64,000 nt of DNA from Vibrio galatheae (lineage in GTDB: Bacteria; Pseudomonadota; Gammaproteobacteria; Enterobacterales; Vibrionaceae), in NCBI RefSeq assembly GCF_000967545.1, contig NZ_JXXV01000018.1:62001-126000 (forward strand). Reading direction: 5' to 3'. Below the pieces are notes generated by a model that saw only the letters and a list, made by a program, of their open reading frames with translations, ran no database searches and was not told where the DNA came from. The position numbers and the translations under genes were made by a program. Every line of letters begins with the position of its first letter. The first letter of the stretch is position 1. This document shows, piece by piece, positions 46,554 through 55,197 of this stretch.

Positions 46554-46578
46554 AAAAAAACGGGACCCGAAGGTCCCG
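46554..46578 (-). terminator. Terminator of the paaZ transcript
   Basis: CGGGACC (46561-46567) and GGTCCCG (46572-46578) form a 7-bp stem with a 4-base loop, followed on the minus strand by seven T residues. It lies 31 bases after the paaZ stop, so paaZ ends before paaA and the two are separate transcripts. Confidence 0.92.
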
Positions 46579-46608
46579 CTTGGTTTCTTGAGCTAATGTA
46601 ATTGTTGT

Positions 46609-48660
46609 TTAAAAGTCGCCATTCTGACGCGCAACTAAAGTCAGAATGGTATAAAGTGCCACTGGCTGATTATCTTGGTTAGTCACTTCCACGTCCCATG
46701 CCACAACACCTTGTGGTTGTTCTTCAGCGCTGCGTTGACGTTTTTGGATTTTCTTCTTACACGTCAAGTGTACTTGAATCGTGTCGCCAATCTTCACGGG
46801 TTCGATAAAGCGCAGCCCTTCCATGCCATAGTTGGCTAATACCGGGCCCGGGGCGGCTTCAACGAATAAGCCAGCAGCCGCAGAGATAACAAAGTAACCA
46901 TGAGCGACTCGCTCACCAAACATCGACTCTCTCGCCGCAATCTCGTCCATATGCGCATAAAAGTGGTCGCCACTTAGACATGCAAAATTAACGATATCGG
47001 CTTCGGTTATCGTGCGTCTTGCCGTAGTTAGCGTGTCGCCAACACTGAGATCTTCAAAGTATTTCTTGAATGGGTGGATAGGATTGATGACCTTTTCAGC
47101 GCCGCGAACCCACTCGCGCCCGATTTGCGCTAACATGGTTGGAGAACCTTGAATTGCTGTACGCTGCATATAGTGTTTCACACCGCGAAGGCCACCCATC
47201 TCTTCACCACCACCCGCACGACCTGGGCCGCCATGAACAAGCATAGGTAACGGTGAGCCATGACCTGTCGACTCTTTTGACGACTGCTCATTGAGTATGT
47301 GTAAACGGCCGTGGGCTGGGCCAATCAATGAGGTTAGCTGAGCGGCAACACTGCCGGATGCGGTCACAATACTGGCAACTAGACTGCCTTGCCCTTTACT
47401 TGCTAGCGCTGCCGCATCCTCAATATCCTCGTATGGCATGATGGTACAGACTGGTCCAAACGCTTCTACCGAGTGCACTTCTTCTACTTGGTGAGGAGCA
47501 TCGCAGCGCAGTAGTGTTGGAGGGTAATATGCCCCTTCAGCAGAGCCTTTAGGTTCTAGACACTGAGGGTTTCCGCCAGTCAGCACCTCACAATGATTAC
47601 TCAATGTGGTCACTTTTTCTTGGACATCATTCAGTTGACCACGGCTAACCAGCGCCCCCATTTTCACCCCTTCAATCGAAGGATCGCCTACAGTGATGGA
47701 TTCAAGTTTCGTCACGATCTCTTGAGAAACCGTATCGATTAAATGCTTAGGTACAATCGCACGACGAATTGCAGTACATTTTTGTCCTGCTTTCACCGTC
47801 ATTTCGCGCACCACTTCACGGACGAAGAGTTTAAATTCTGGCATTTCCGGCGTGACATCATCGCCTAAAATAGCGCAGTTAAGTGAATCAGCTTCCATCG
47901 TAAATGGAATCGATTTTTTGGTCAGATTAGGGTGTGAACGCAGCATTTGCCCCGTTTGAGCTGAGCCAGTGAAGGTCACCACATCTTGGTAGTCTAGATG
48001 TTCAAACATGTCACCAACAGAGCCACACACAACCTGAATTGCGCCTTCAGGGAGTAGGCCGCTTTCTGACATCGCCTTCACCATTGCTTGGGTAAGGTAG
48101 GCCGTTTCTGTCGCAGGTTTCACCACTGCTGCTACACCAGCTAACCAAGTTGGCGCCAGTTTTTCTAGCATTCCCCAACACGGGAAGTTATACGCATTGA
48201 TATGCAGCGCGACGCCTGTTTTACTGGTCAAAAAATGGCGAGCAGCAAAGCCGCCTTCTTTTGAAAGCGGGATTAATTCGTCCTCAGGCCAGATGGTATC
48301 ATTCGGCAACTCGCGGTTTGCAAGGCTCGAATAGCCAAATAAAGTGCTCACGCCACCTTCGATATCAATCCAAGAGTCAACGCGCGTAGCACCTGTATGG
48401 TTTGACAAGGTATAGAACTCTTCTTTACGTGAAAGTAGGTACTTTGCTAAGTCTTTGATCATGTTAGCTCGTTCTAAAAAAGTCATTGCAGACAGAGCTT
48501 TAGTACCATGTTCACGGCCATATTCTAACACTGCGCGGGTATCCATACCTTCTGCGCTGACTTGATATAGACCTTCACCTGTTAAGGCACTATACACGTC
48601 ACGCGGTTTGCCTGATCCGAAATACCACTCTCCGGCGATGTAGCTAGTTAATTGTTCCAT
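46609..48660 (-). CDS. paaZ: Bifunctional oxepin-CoA hydrolase / semialdehyde dehydrogenase PaaZ
   Basis: A 683-residue ring-opening enzyme. The N-terminal aldehyde dehydrogenase (about 1-510) has the Glu in FTMEADSLN and the catalytic Cys in [10 protein letters not shown]. The C-terminal MaoC-like hydratase (about 540-683) has the [12 protein letters not shown] and GERVAHGYF catalytic Asp/His. Length agrees with E. coli PaaZ (681). It is transcribed on its own, divergently from the TRAP transporter, with a shared putative PaaX site between. Confidence 0.97.
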   Translation of the reverse strand: MEQLTSYIAGEWYFGSGKPRDVYSALTGEGLYQVSAEGMDTRAVLEYGREHGTKALSAMTFLERANMIKDLAKYLLSRKEEFYTLSNHTGATRVDSWIDIEGGVSTLFGYSSLANRELPNDTIWPEDELIPLSKEGGFAARHFLTSKTGVALHINAYNFPCWGMLEKLAPTWLAGVAAVVKPATETAYLTQAMVKAMSESGLLPEGAIQVVCGSVGDMFEHLDYQDVVTFTGSAQTGQMLRSHPNLTKKSIPFTMEADSLNCAILGDDVTPEMPEFKLFVREVVREMTVKAGQKCTAIRRAIVPKHLIDTVSQEIVTKLESITVGDPSIEGVKMGALVSRGQLNDVQEKVTTLSNHCEVLTGGNPQCLEPKGSAEGAYYPPTLLRCDAPHQVEEVHSVEAFGPVCTIMPYEDIEDAAALASKGQGSLVASIVTASGSVAAQLTSLIGPAHGRLHILNEQSSKESTGHGSPLPMLVHGGPGRAGGGEEMGGLRGVKHYMQRTAIQGSPTMLAQIGREWVRGAEKVINPIHPFKKYFEDLSVGDTLTTARRTITEADIVNFACLSGDHFYAHMDEIAARESMFGERVAHGYFVISAAAGLFVEAAPGPVLANYGMEGLRFIEPVKIGDTIQVHLTCKKKIQKRQRSAEEQPQGVVAWDVEVTNQDNQPVALYTILTLVARQNGDF

Positions 48661-48829
48661 TTTTGCCTCTTTATCCTTAGTTCCACAGCAATCGATAACT
48701 TATTCCTTGACTCAATTTGTGAGGTCAACGTTTGAAAATTTGACTGACGGTTTTGTTAATAGAAAAACAGAACCCGACTCACACAATTACAATTCATTAA
48801 CATTTTCGATACACAAATCGATTTTCAAA

Positions 48830-48868
48830 TGATACATTGCAAATGTCAAATCTAATTTCAATGTGTCA
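48830..48868. promoter_or_regulatory. Putative PaaX operator between paaZ and the TRAP operon
   Basis: TGATAC (48830-48835) and GTGTCA (48863-48868) are separated by exactly 27 bases and match the paaA site with one mismatch in the right arm. The site starts 169 bases before paaZ and ends 46 bases before the TRAP binding-protein gene. It could control both. A TATAGA-like -10 follows near 48881. Confidence 0.65.
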
Positions 48869-48914
48869 TTTTACATCGTGATATAGACCTAGTGAGATAA
48901 ACAAGGAATCAGTT

Positions 48915-49949
48915 ATGTTCAAATCTACTTTAGCGAAAGGCCTAACGACATTATTTGCAGCAAGCATGGTGGTGAGCCCAAACGTATACGCTGAAAATCA
49001 CGAATTAAAGATCGCTACTTGGCTAAGCCCAATGCAAACAATGAACGCCGATGTCTTGCCTACTTGGGGCAAGTGGATTGAAGAGGCGACACAAGGCCGC
49101 GTGACGATCAAACTCGAATATGATCTTGCCCATCCTAAAAGCTTGGTTGAATTAGTCGAAGATGGTGCCGTTGACGCTGCTTGGACTTTCCACGGCTATC
49201 AACCCGGTCGTTTCCGCCTCACTCAAATAGCAGAACTACCCGGTAACAAGTCGACGGGCGAAGCCGCCTCTGTTGCTCACTGGCGCATTAACGAAAAATA
49301 TTTCAGTGACTCATTTGAATACGATGGTGTCGAACTCGCAGGAGTATTTGTACATGGCCCTGGCCAAGTCCATATGCGTGAGCCAATTAACTCGTTACGA
49401 GATCTCAAAGACAAAAAAATTCGTGTTGGTGGCGGCATCTCAACAGAAATTGGCAAACTGCTAAAAGTTTCTGGGGTAAGTGCTCCAGCGACCAAAGCCT
49501 ATGAAATGCTTTCTCAAGGGGTTGCTGACGGCCTATTCATGCAAATGGACATGATGAAAGCGGCACGATTTAAAGACGTTGCTCCATACTCTTATAAATT
49601 ACCAACTGGCCTGTATCTAGGTTCATTCGGCATTTTCATTAGCCCTCAGTTTATGGAAAAGCTATCTGAGCAAGATCGCCAAGCCATCCGCAGCGTGTCG
49701 GGTGAAAAACTGTCCGCTCTTGCGGGCCGCTACTGGTCAAAAGCGGACGAGATTGGTGAACAGGACATCATCAAGTCCGGCAGCAAAGTGGAAAACTTCC
49801 CTGCTGAAGATATTGCTTACTTTGAAGATTTGACCAAAGGCCTAGACAGCGAATGGATAAAATCGGTCAAATCACGCAAAGTTGACGCGCAAGCCGCACT
49901 TACCGAATTTAGGCAGATTGTCGACGGCTACCAACCCATTGAGCTGTAG
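48915..49949 (+). CDS. TRAP transporter solute-binding protein (DctP family)
   Basis: A 344-residue periplasmic binding protein with a signal peptide (about 1-26, ending VYAEN). The DctP pattern is present: VDAAWTFHGYQPGRFRLTQIAELPG, the carboxylate-binding region in LRDLKDKKIRVGGGIS, and GLYLGSFGIFISPQF. It captures an organic anion for the two membrane subunits downstream. Divergence from paaZ and the shared site suggest phenylacetate or another aromatic acid as cargo; this is inference. Confidence 0.9.
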   Translation: MFKSTLAKGLTTLFAASMVVSPNVYAENHELKIATWLSPMQTMNADVLPTWGKWIEEATQGRVTIKLEYDLAHPKSLVELVEDGAVDAAWTFHGYQPGRFRLTQIAELPGNKSTGEAASVAHWRINEKYFSDSFEYDGVELAGVFVHGPGQVHMREPINSLRDLKDKKIRVGGGISTEIGKLLKVSGVSAPATKAYEMLSQGVADGLFMQMDMMKAARFKDVAPYSYKLPTGLYLGSFGIFISPQFMEKLSEQDRQAIRSVSGEKLSALAGRYWSKADEIGEQDIIKSGSKVENFPAEDIAYFEDLTKGLDSEWIKSVKSRKVDAQAALTEFRQIVDGYQPIEL

Positions 49950-49960
49950 TAGGTGCTGCT

Positions 49961-50485
49961 ATGAAGCGCTCATTCATGATGTTAACCAAAAGCTGGGAGT
50001 TTAATGCCCAGCTTTTAGATAAACTGCTCAAACTTTGTGCTTGTGTAATCCTGTTTTCGATGATGACGCTGACTTGTATTGACGTTGTGGGGCGCTATTT
50101 GTTCGAGCATCCCGTCACAGGCAGCGTTGAGCTTACCGAAATACTGCTTGGGGCGTTAATTTTTTCCACTATGCCTCTCGTCACTTGGCGAAAAGAGCAC
50201 ATAAGCGTGGATCTGACCGACAGTGTTATTCCTCAGAAGGTCAAAAATATCCGTGATGTGGGCTTTGATCTTGTGGTTGCGATCAGTCTGTTCGTCATCG
50301 GTTTCAAGGTTTGGGAACTTGCAGGTCGAGCAGAAATGTATGGTGAAATGACGGAGTACCTCGAGATTCCTACCCACTACTTCATCTACTTTCTTGCTGC
50401 CTCTTGTTGGTTAACGGCGATAACATCCGTGGTTTTAGCCGTCACCCGAATTTTTAACAAAGAGTATTCAAATCAGAGGGATTGA
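49961..50485 (+). CDS. TRAP transporter small permease (DctQ family)
   Basis: A 174-residue protein with four transmembrane helices (about 20-42, 55-75, 95-118, 138-160) and the family mark RYLFEHPVTGSVELTEILLG, followed by WRKEHISVDL. It stabilises the large permease. It follows the binding-protein gene by 11 bases and the large permease begins 1 base after its stop codon. Confidence 0.93.
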   Translation: MKRSFMMLTKSWEFNAQLLDKLLKLCACVILFSMMTLTCIDVVGRYLFEHPVTGSVELTEILLGALIFSTMPLVTWRKEHISVDLTDSVIPQKVKNIRDVGFDLVVAISLFVIGFKVWELAGRAEMYGEMTEYLEIPTHYFIYFLAASCWLTAITSVVLAVTRIFNKEYSNQRD

Positions 50486-50486
50486 T

Positions 50487-51782
50487 ATGACTGTTGCTCT
50501 AATTGGTTTTGCAGTACTGATGATACTCATTCTACTGCGTATGCCTATTGCCTTCGCAATGGGCGCGGTTGGTTTCTTTGGCTATGCGGCATTAGGAGAT
50601 TGGAACTTTAACGGCGCTTTAACCGTAAGTGCAAAGCGCCTGATTGATACCGCGCAAGATTACGGCTTGTCGGTTATTCCAATGTTCATTTTGATGGGTA
50701 ACTTGATTACTCGTGCGGGGATGTCTCAAGAGCTGTACCGAGCTTGTTACGCGTTCTTAGGTCACTATCGCGGTGGACTAGCAATGGCGACGGTCGCAGC
50801 CTGTGGTGGATTTTCTGCCATTTCAGGTTCTAGCCTTGCGACTTCAGCGACAATGGCCAAAGTAGCGATGCCTTCGATGCGTAAATATGGCTACTCAGAC
50901 GGTCTCGCTGCGGCTTCAATTGCGGCGGGCGGTACGCTGGGCATATTGATTCCACCAAGCGTGATTTTAATTATTTACGGTGTATTGACTGAGCAAAGTA
51001 TTCGCGATTTGTTCGCTGCTGGTTTTATTCCGGGCCTGCTCGGCATCGGCATGTACCTACTTGCGACTCGCTATGTGGTCTGGCGTAACCCTAATGCCGG
51101 TCCGAAAGGTGAGAAAATGTCCAAGGAAGACAAGCGTAGTGCCCTAAAATCAGTCTCTGGAATTTTAGGCTTGTTTGCCTTAGTGATGGGTGGTATTTAC
51201 CTTGGCGTATTCACCCCAACTGAAGCGGCGGGTATTGGTGCTGGCGGTGCGTTTGCCATCGCTCTTTTCAGACGAACGCTGACTCTGGAAATCCTCAAAG
51301 AAATTTTGGTCGATACAGCAAGAACATCCACTATGCTGTTCGGCGTGATTATTGGCGCATTAATTTACTCAAACTTTGTTAACCGTACTGGCCTGCCGAA
51401 CGAACTTGTAGAATGGATGTCGACGTTTGGTGCAGAGCCCATCTACGTCATCCTCGCCATCATGGGCATCTACATCTTGCTAGGTACGGTTTTTGAAAGC
51501 TTATCAATGCTGCTACTCACGGTTCCTGTTTTTTATCCGCTAGTTGCAAGCCTTGGTTTTGATTTGGTGTGGTTCGGTATTGTTGTTGTGGTTGTAACTG
51601 AAATCAGCCTGATTACTCCGCCAGTTGGCCTCAATATATTTGTATTAAGTAGCGTAGTAAAAGACATCAAAACCAGCACCATTTTTAAAGGTGTCACACC
51701 TTTCTGGTGCGCGGACATTGTGCGTTTATTGCTGCTGTTACTTATTCCATCGCTATCACTATGGCTGCCTAGTGTTATTTAA
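50487..51782 (+). CDS. TRAP transporter large permease (DctM family)
   Basis: A 431-residue sodium-coupled transporter subunit with about twelve hydrophobic segments. Family motifs: MPIAFAMGAVGFFGY, AACGGFSAISGSSLATSATMAKVAMPSM, GTLGILIPPSVILIIYG and TPPVGLNIFVLSSV. It is the last gene of the TRAP operon and is followed by a strong terminator. Likely aromatic-acid uptake, from context only. Confidence 0.94.
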   Translation: MTVALIGFAVLMILILLRMPIAFAMGAVGFFGYAALGDWNFNGALTVSAKRLIDTAQDYGLSVIPMFILMGNLITRAGMSQELYRACYAFLGHYRGGLAMATVAACGGFSAISGSSLATSATMAKVAMPSMRKYGYSDGLAAASIAAGGTLGILIPPSVILIIYGVLTEQSIRDLFAAGFIPGLLGIGMYLLATRYVVWRNPNAGPKGEKMSKEDKRSALKSVSGILGLFALVMGGIYLGVFTPTEAAGIGAGGAFAIALFRRTLTLEILKEILVDTARTSTMLFGVIIGALIYSNFVNRTGLPNELVEWMSTFGAEPIYVILAIMGIYILLGTVFESLSMLLLTVPVFYPLVASLGFDLVWFGIVVVVVTEISLITPPVGLNIFVLSSVVKDIKTSTIFKGVTPFWCADIVRLLLLLLIPSLSLWLPSVI

Positions 51783-51840
51783 TTAAAAACTAGCGTAGAA
51801 GATCTAGTTTAGGAATTAATGGCAGGTTCAATTGAACAAG

Positions 51841-51873
51841 AATCCGATATCGGTTACCTGATATCGGATTTTT
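51841..51873 (+). terminator. Terminator of the TRAP operon
   Basis: An 11-bp stem (AATCCGATATC at 51841-51851 with GATATCGGATT at 51860-51870) with an 8-base loop and a T run. It lies 58 bases after the large permease stop. Confidence 0.92.
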
Positions 51874-51955
51874 ATGTGTTTTGAAAGTGAGTTAGCGGCA
51901 GCCTTTCAGGCTTACAATACATTCGAAAAATATACAGAATTGCTATCTCCAGGGC

Positions 51956-52031
51956 TTGTTCAACAAAGCACCCTCTCGCAGGAGGTTGATTTCCCATAAT
52001 TTTTTCTAATGTGTGGGAATTTATTGAACAA
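51956..52031. repeat. Nested inverted-repeat structure beside the IS200-like remnant
   Basis: TTGTTCAA (51956-51963) pairs with TTGAACAA (52024-52031); inside, TTCCCA (51991-51996) pairs with TGGGAA (52014-52019), and CCTC (51972-51975) with GAGG (52982-relative, 51982-51985). This makes a branched hairpin about 76 bases long touching the end of the transposase remnant. It may be the end of the decayed element or of another small non-autonomous element. Confidence 0.5.
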
Positions 52032-52295
52032 TAGGATTGCTTGAACGTCCATTCAATATCCCCATTAGAGTCGATGTCGAAACTTTCGGTGGCACGATCA
52101 TAACCAGATGAACATGAACTGGCTGAACATTTAGCTCCAAGACTTCACAACTTTTCATATTGAACGAAATGTAGATAGAGTGATAAAGCTTATTGCCAAT
52201 ATTGCCTTTCAAGATCTTAAATCTGTACTTTGGCGTTCCATGTGGTATTTACAACAACGCCAATATGCATGTAATGAACTTCTGTAATCGCCCAT
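52021..52295 (-). pseudogene. Remnant of an IS200/IS605-type transposase gene (tnpA)
   Basis: From an ATG at 52295, MGDYRSSLHAYWRCCKYHM is the usual N-terminus of IS200-family TnpA. After a frameshift near 52240 the other frame continues as TPKYRFKILKGNIGNKLYHSIYI and then VLELNVQPVHVHLVMIVPPK, which contains the catalytic HxH motif (HVH). It then stops at 52021 after GILNGRS, before the helix with the catalytic Tyr. Only about half of the roughly 150-residue protein is left, so it is dead. Confidence 0.85.
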
Positions 52296-52350
52296 GTTTT
52301 TAGTTTCCTCTTACTTGTAGTGAATAAGAGCTTTACTTCTAACATAGGCT

Positions 52351-52376
52351 TTCCTTGGGGCAATAGCCCCAAGGAA
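52351..52376. repeat. Perfect hairpin, probable left-end structure of the IS200-like remnant
   Basis: TTCCTTGGGGC (52351-52361) pairs perfectly with GCCCCAAGGAA (52366-52376) over the loop AATA. It lies 56 bases upstream of the remnant tnpA start, where IS200-type elements carry a subterminal hairpin. It could also end transcripts entering the element, though it has no T run. Confidence 0.6.
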
Positions 52377-52416
52377 CAATCACTACCGTCCAAGGAGCTG
52401 GTTTAGGGCTGACAAT

Positions 52417-52447
52417 AAAAAGCGGAGATGTTATTTCTCCGCTTTTT
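52417..52447. terminator. Terminator of the amine dehydrogenase operon
   Basis: An 11- to 12-bp stem (AAAAGCGGAGA starting 52417 with TCTCCGCTTTTT ending 52447) with a 7-base loop, T runs on both strands. It lies 44 bases after the last cytochrome gene on the minus strand. Confidence 0.9.
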
Positions 52448-52490
52448 GAATGGCCATAGTATTAATCAAAAATGAATATGACACATGAGC

Positions 52491-53063
52491 TTATTGCGCT
52501 CGGCCTTGCTGATCATAGTACAGAGCCACCTGTTGTCTTTGCTCTGGCGTTAACTCATTCGCAATTTGCTGCATAATGACGGACTTACGTTCACCGCTGG
52601 CAAAATTGTTAAGCTGGTTAAGTAGATAGCCACTATTTTGGCCCAATAAGTTAGGCCACTCTGTGTTGATCGTTTTTCCTGACAGGCCATGACAAGAGAC
52701 ACAGCGTGCTCGAACGTCAGCACCTCTTCGATCCGCCGCCTGTTTTGGCGCTTTAAAGAAGGTCTGATTTGAGTAATGTGTCGCTAGCTGAGTAATATCT
52801 TTATCAGAGAGACCCTTAACGATGTCAGCCATCAGAGCGTTCTCACGGGTACCGTCTCGAAACGCTTTGAGTTGAGCTTCTAAGTAACCTTGCTTTTGTC
52901 CATGCAAAATTGGGTAAATATCTACCTGATTTACCAAGCTTTCATTGTGGCAGCTTTCGCAACTGTTAAGCAGCCCTTTGTTAAAGCCTGCATAAGCAGC
53001 GCCTATATTCAACGCGATACAACCCAAAAGAAAGCGTACTCCAATCCTTTGTAAACCTTTCAT
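52491..53063 (-). CDS. Di-heme cytochrome c (c4/c553 type) of the amine dehydrogenase cluster
   Basis: A 190-residue exported cytochrome with a signal peptide (about 1-26, ending AAYAG) and two heme sites, C35-ESC-H39 and C121-VSC-H125, in two similar halves like cytochrome c4. It is the last gene of the cluster and starts directly after the stop of the mono-heme cytochrome. It would carry electrons from the dehydrogenase or mono-heme cytochrome toward a terminal oxidase. It is too small to be MauG. Confidence 0.88.
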   Translation of the reverse strand: MKGLQRIGVRFLLGCIALNIGAAYAGFNKGLLNSCESCHNESLVNQVDIYPILHGQKQGYLEAQLKAFRDGTRENALMADIVKGLSDKDITQLATHYSNQTFFKAPKQAADRRGADVRARCVSCHGLSGKTINTEWPNLLGQNSGYLLNQLNNFASGERKSVIMQQIANELTPEQRQQVALYYDQQGRAQ

Positions 53064-53531
53064 CTATTGACTCTCTTCTCTATTTGTCCCTTTGTTCAGC
53101 GCAATTTTCTGCACCAACCCTTTTCGATATTCCGTCACTTCAGTTAACGGGGACTGTCTTAGCCGACCAACTTCTTCGCTCGTGTAAGGTTTAAAATTAT
53201 CTGGGGTGCTTTCACCGCCAAATTCAACCACAATCCAATTCATTAGATTGGCAAGGTCTTCATTATTAACCGCCGCATTCGCAGAGCCTGGTACCTGAAT
53301 AAGATAATCTCGACCTTGAGGAATGGTTAAAAACGCGCCGATATGATCCCTCATATCGGGCACATCTTTACCACCACGGCCATCTCCGACATGACACCCC
53401 TGACAAAACATCTGATATTGGAAACGAACTTTGTGCAATGCCTTTTCGGTTTCATCTGAGTACCCAAACGAATAGGTACTCATTGAAAACAGCATCACTA
53501 CAAAGCAGATTTTTGCCGTTATATGTCTCAT
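53064..53531 (-). CDS. Mono-heme cytochrome c of the amine dehydrogenase cluster
   Basis: A 155-residue protein with a signal peptide (MRHITAKICFVVMLFSMSTYS, about 1-23) and one heme site, C43-QGC-H47, followed by GDGRGGKDVPDM. The frame is open to 53600, but the ATG at 53531 gives the signal peptide and overlaps the light-chain stop as ATGA. Small mono-heme cytochromes are known next to aromatic amine dehydrogenase genes; it is a likely first electron acceptor, since no azurin or amicyanin gene is in the cluster. Confidence 0.85.
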   Translation of the reverse strand: MRHITAKICFVVMLFSMSTYSFGYSDETEKALHKVRFQYQMFCQGCHVGDGRGGKDVPDMRDHIGAFLTIPQGRDYLIQVPGSANAAVNNEDLANLMNWIVVEFGGESTPDNFKPYTSEEVGRLRQSPLTEVTEYRKGLVQKIALNKGTNREESQ

Positions 53532-54040
53532 TCTTCGAATGCCATCCCCACTACAATTGCAGTTGAACAATGGTAGACAGAACTTGATGCGCCAAGACAC
53601 CAGTTAACATCGTTCGATTTATCCGAGCGATACAACGGCCTATCCCCCTCATCTCGTTGACACAAACACGTACCACACTGAGTTTTACCACAACAGTCGT
53701 TGTAGGAAATCACATAGTTGCGTCCATCGACTGGGTTACGGCAAGTACCGATCCAAGTAATAGGTGACATTTCCGTACCCGGAGGACAAGAGTTTGCAGA
53801 GCCGCCACAACAATCACACAAGAAACCGTCAATAGCACAGTATCGCCAGTAGTCACATGAGGATGGATCACCGGTTTCCGTTGGTACAGCTGGTTTTTCA
53901 CTCGCCCGGGCAACTGGCAGTAGCGGAATACTCGCTCCACCAACGAGCAAACCACCCAGTTTTTTCATTGCGCCACGGCGGTCACTGGTTTGTGCAGCAC
54001 TACGGACCGATTTTTCGAAAAACTTATCAAAGAAACTCAT
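53528..54040 (-). CDS. aauA: Aromatic amine dehydrogenase light (beta) chain, TTQ-bearing
   Basis: A 170-residue MauA/AauA-family subunit that carries tryptophan tryptophylquinone. W96 (PITWIGTC) and W147 (NDVNWCLG) are 51 apart, the same as the TTQ pairs in methylamine dehydrogenase (57/108) and in Alcaligenes AADH (109/160). D71 and D115 match the catalytic and biosynthetic aspartates by spacing. About a dozen cysteines (CDCC, NDCCGKTQCGTCLC) support the known six disulfides. A twin-arginine signal (SDRRGAMKKLGGLLVGG, about 19-46) exports it folded. It overlaps mauD by 1 base. Confidence 0.95.
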   Translation of the reverse strand: MSFFDKFFEKSVRSAAQTSDRRGAMKKLGGLLVGGASIPLLPVARASEKPAVPTETGDPSSCDYWRYCAIDGFLCDCCGGSANSCPPGTEMSPITWIGTCRNPVDGRNYVISYNDCCGKTQCGTCLCQRDEGDRPLYRSDKSNDVNWCLGASSSVYHCSTAIVVGMAFEE

Positions 54041-54657
54041 TATTTCACCTCAACAAATTGGCTGTCCGTGGTCTTACCTTGCATGTAGTCTTGAATCGAA
54101 GCGACACGATGTTCTTTCGCTTCAAATAGGCTGTCTAGGTGCTCACGTGAGTTGATGATACCCATTGATGCAATTGAACCTTGTTCATCCATAAGTACTG
54201 CGTATGGCAGTTTAGACACTCCAAAGTTTTTACCCAGTAGTTCTGACACCACGTAAGGAAAACGTTCTAACTGGTAGCGCTCAACAAACGCTTGGTGATC
54301 CACTTTGTTGCCATCACTCGCCAGTACTACTTCTAGCCATTGGTCTTCGTGTTTTGATGCAGACTTAAGCGCTGGCAGTAATGTTTTACATACCGGGCAA
54401 TCTGGAGAAAGGAAGAACACCAATTGTGATTTGCCCGATTTGTTGCCACCAATTTCAACCAATTTTTTATTAATGGTTTGCAGTGACATTTCTGGTGCTT
54501 TCTGGCCAACTTCCAGTTTTTGGTTCATCGCTAGGGCACCTGCTGGTGCTACACGCTCAAACAAGATCCCTACTTGACGTAACAACGCATAAATAACCAG
54601 TGACTGAACGATCACGACCACCCAAAGCAGGCCCATTGAAACTACCGTAATATCCAT
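54040..54657 (-). CDS. mauD: Thioredoxin-like disulfide protein MauD/AauD
   Basis: A 205-residue membrane-anchored thioredoxin-fold protein: one N-terminal helix (about 5-25), then a periplasmic domain with SPDCPVCKTLLP, the CPVC active site. MauD and MauE are needed to form the many disulfides of the TTQ light chain. It lies between mauE (1-base gap) and aauA. In Alcaligenes the same gene is called aauD. Confidence 0.93.
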   Translation of the reverse strand: MDITVVSMGLLWVVVIVQSLVIYALLRQVGILFERVAPAGALAMNQKLEVGQKAPEMSLQTINKKLVEIGGNKSGKSQLVFFLSPDCPVCKTLLPALKSASKHEDQWLEVVLASDGNKVDHQAFVERYQLERFPYVVSELLGKNFGVSKLPYAVLMDEQGSIASMGIINSREHLDSLFEAKEHRVASIQDYMQGKTTDSQFVEVK

Positions 54658-54658
54658 A

Positions 54659-55195
54659 TTAATTTGCCTTTAGTAATTTGATTTTTTGTAAATTAGAAAT
54701 CGCTTTTTCAGCGCTTAAGTAGGTAAATGCAAAGAAAATAGCCAGCGCCGAAGCTAGAGCAATTGTTGAGCTAAACGCTGCAACGGCAGGTAAGAAACAG
54801 AGCGCAGCAATGATGCACAGCACAACATTCCTAACCAAAATTTCTGGACCGACTTTGATATTTGAATAAGGCCCAGAACAACCACAATCCATCTCGACTT
54901 TGCCTTGGTATAGTTGGTATGACATTAACGCCAGGTAAGAGACCAACAACGCGAGAATCGCAATCGCGCCAAGCATTCTTGTTGTTGGTGCAAGCAGTGC
55001 GAGCCCTGAGAGTAGCTCTACCCCACCGACCAGCATGATAACCCCACCTAACTTACTCGCCCAACTGCCCAAATACTCACTCATGAGATCTGCATAGTAA
55101 CGGCGGTTCGCAGGTTTTAGCTTGCCTATCCCTGCACTAGCAAATAACCAGAACAGAAATAGCGCGCTTGAATCAGATAATATTTTCTCGATCAT
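54659..55195 (-). CDS. mauE: Membrane protein MauE/AauE (disulfide delivery to light chain)
   Basis: A 178-residue DoxX/MauE-type protein with four or five hydrophobic segments. ALFLFWLFASAGIGKLKP is the N-terminal mark and VEMDCGCSGPYS holds the redox cysteine pair. It probably acts with MauD, like DsbD. Two bases separate it from aauB. Confidence 0.93.
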   Translation of the reverse strand: MIEKILSDSSALFLFWLFASAGIGKLKPANRRYYADLMSEYLGSWASKLGGVIMLVGGVELLSGLALLAPTTRMLGAIAILALLVSYLALMSYQLYQGKVEMDCGCSGPYSNIKVGPEILVRNVVLCIIAALCFLPAVAAFSSTIALASALAIFFAFTYLSAEKAISNLQKIKLLKAN

Positions 55196-55197
55196 GC

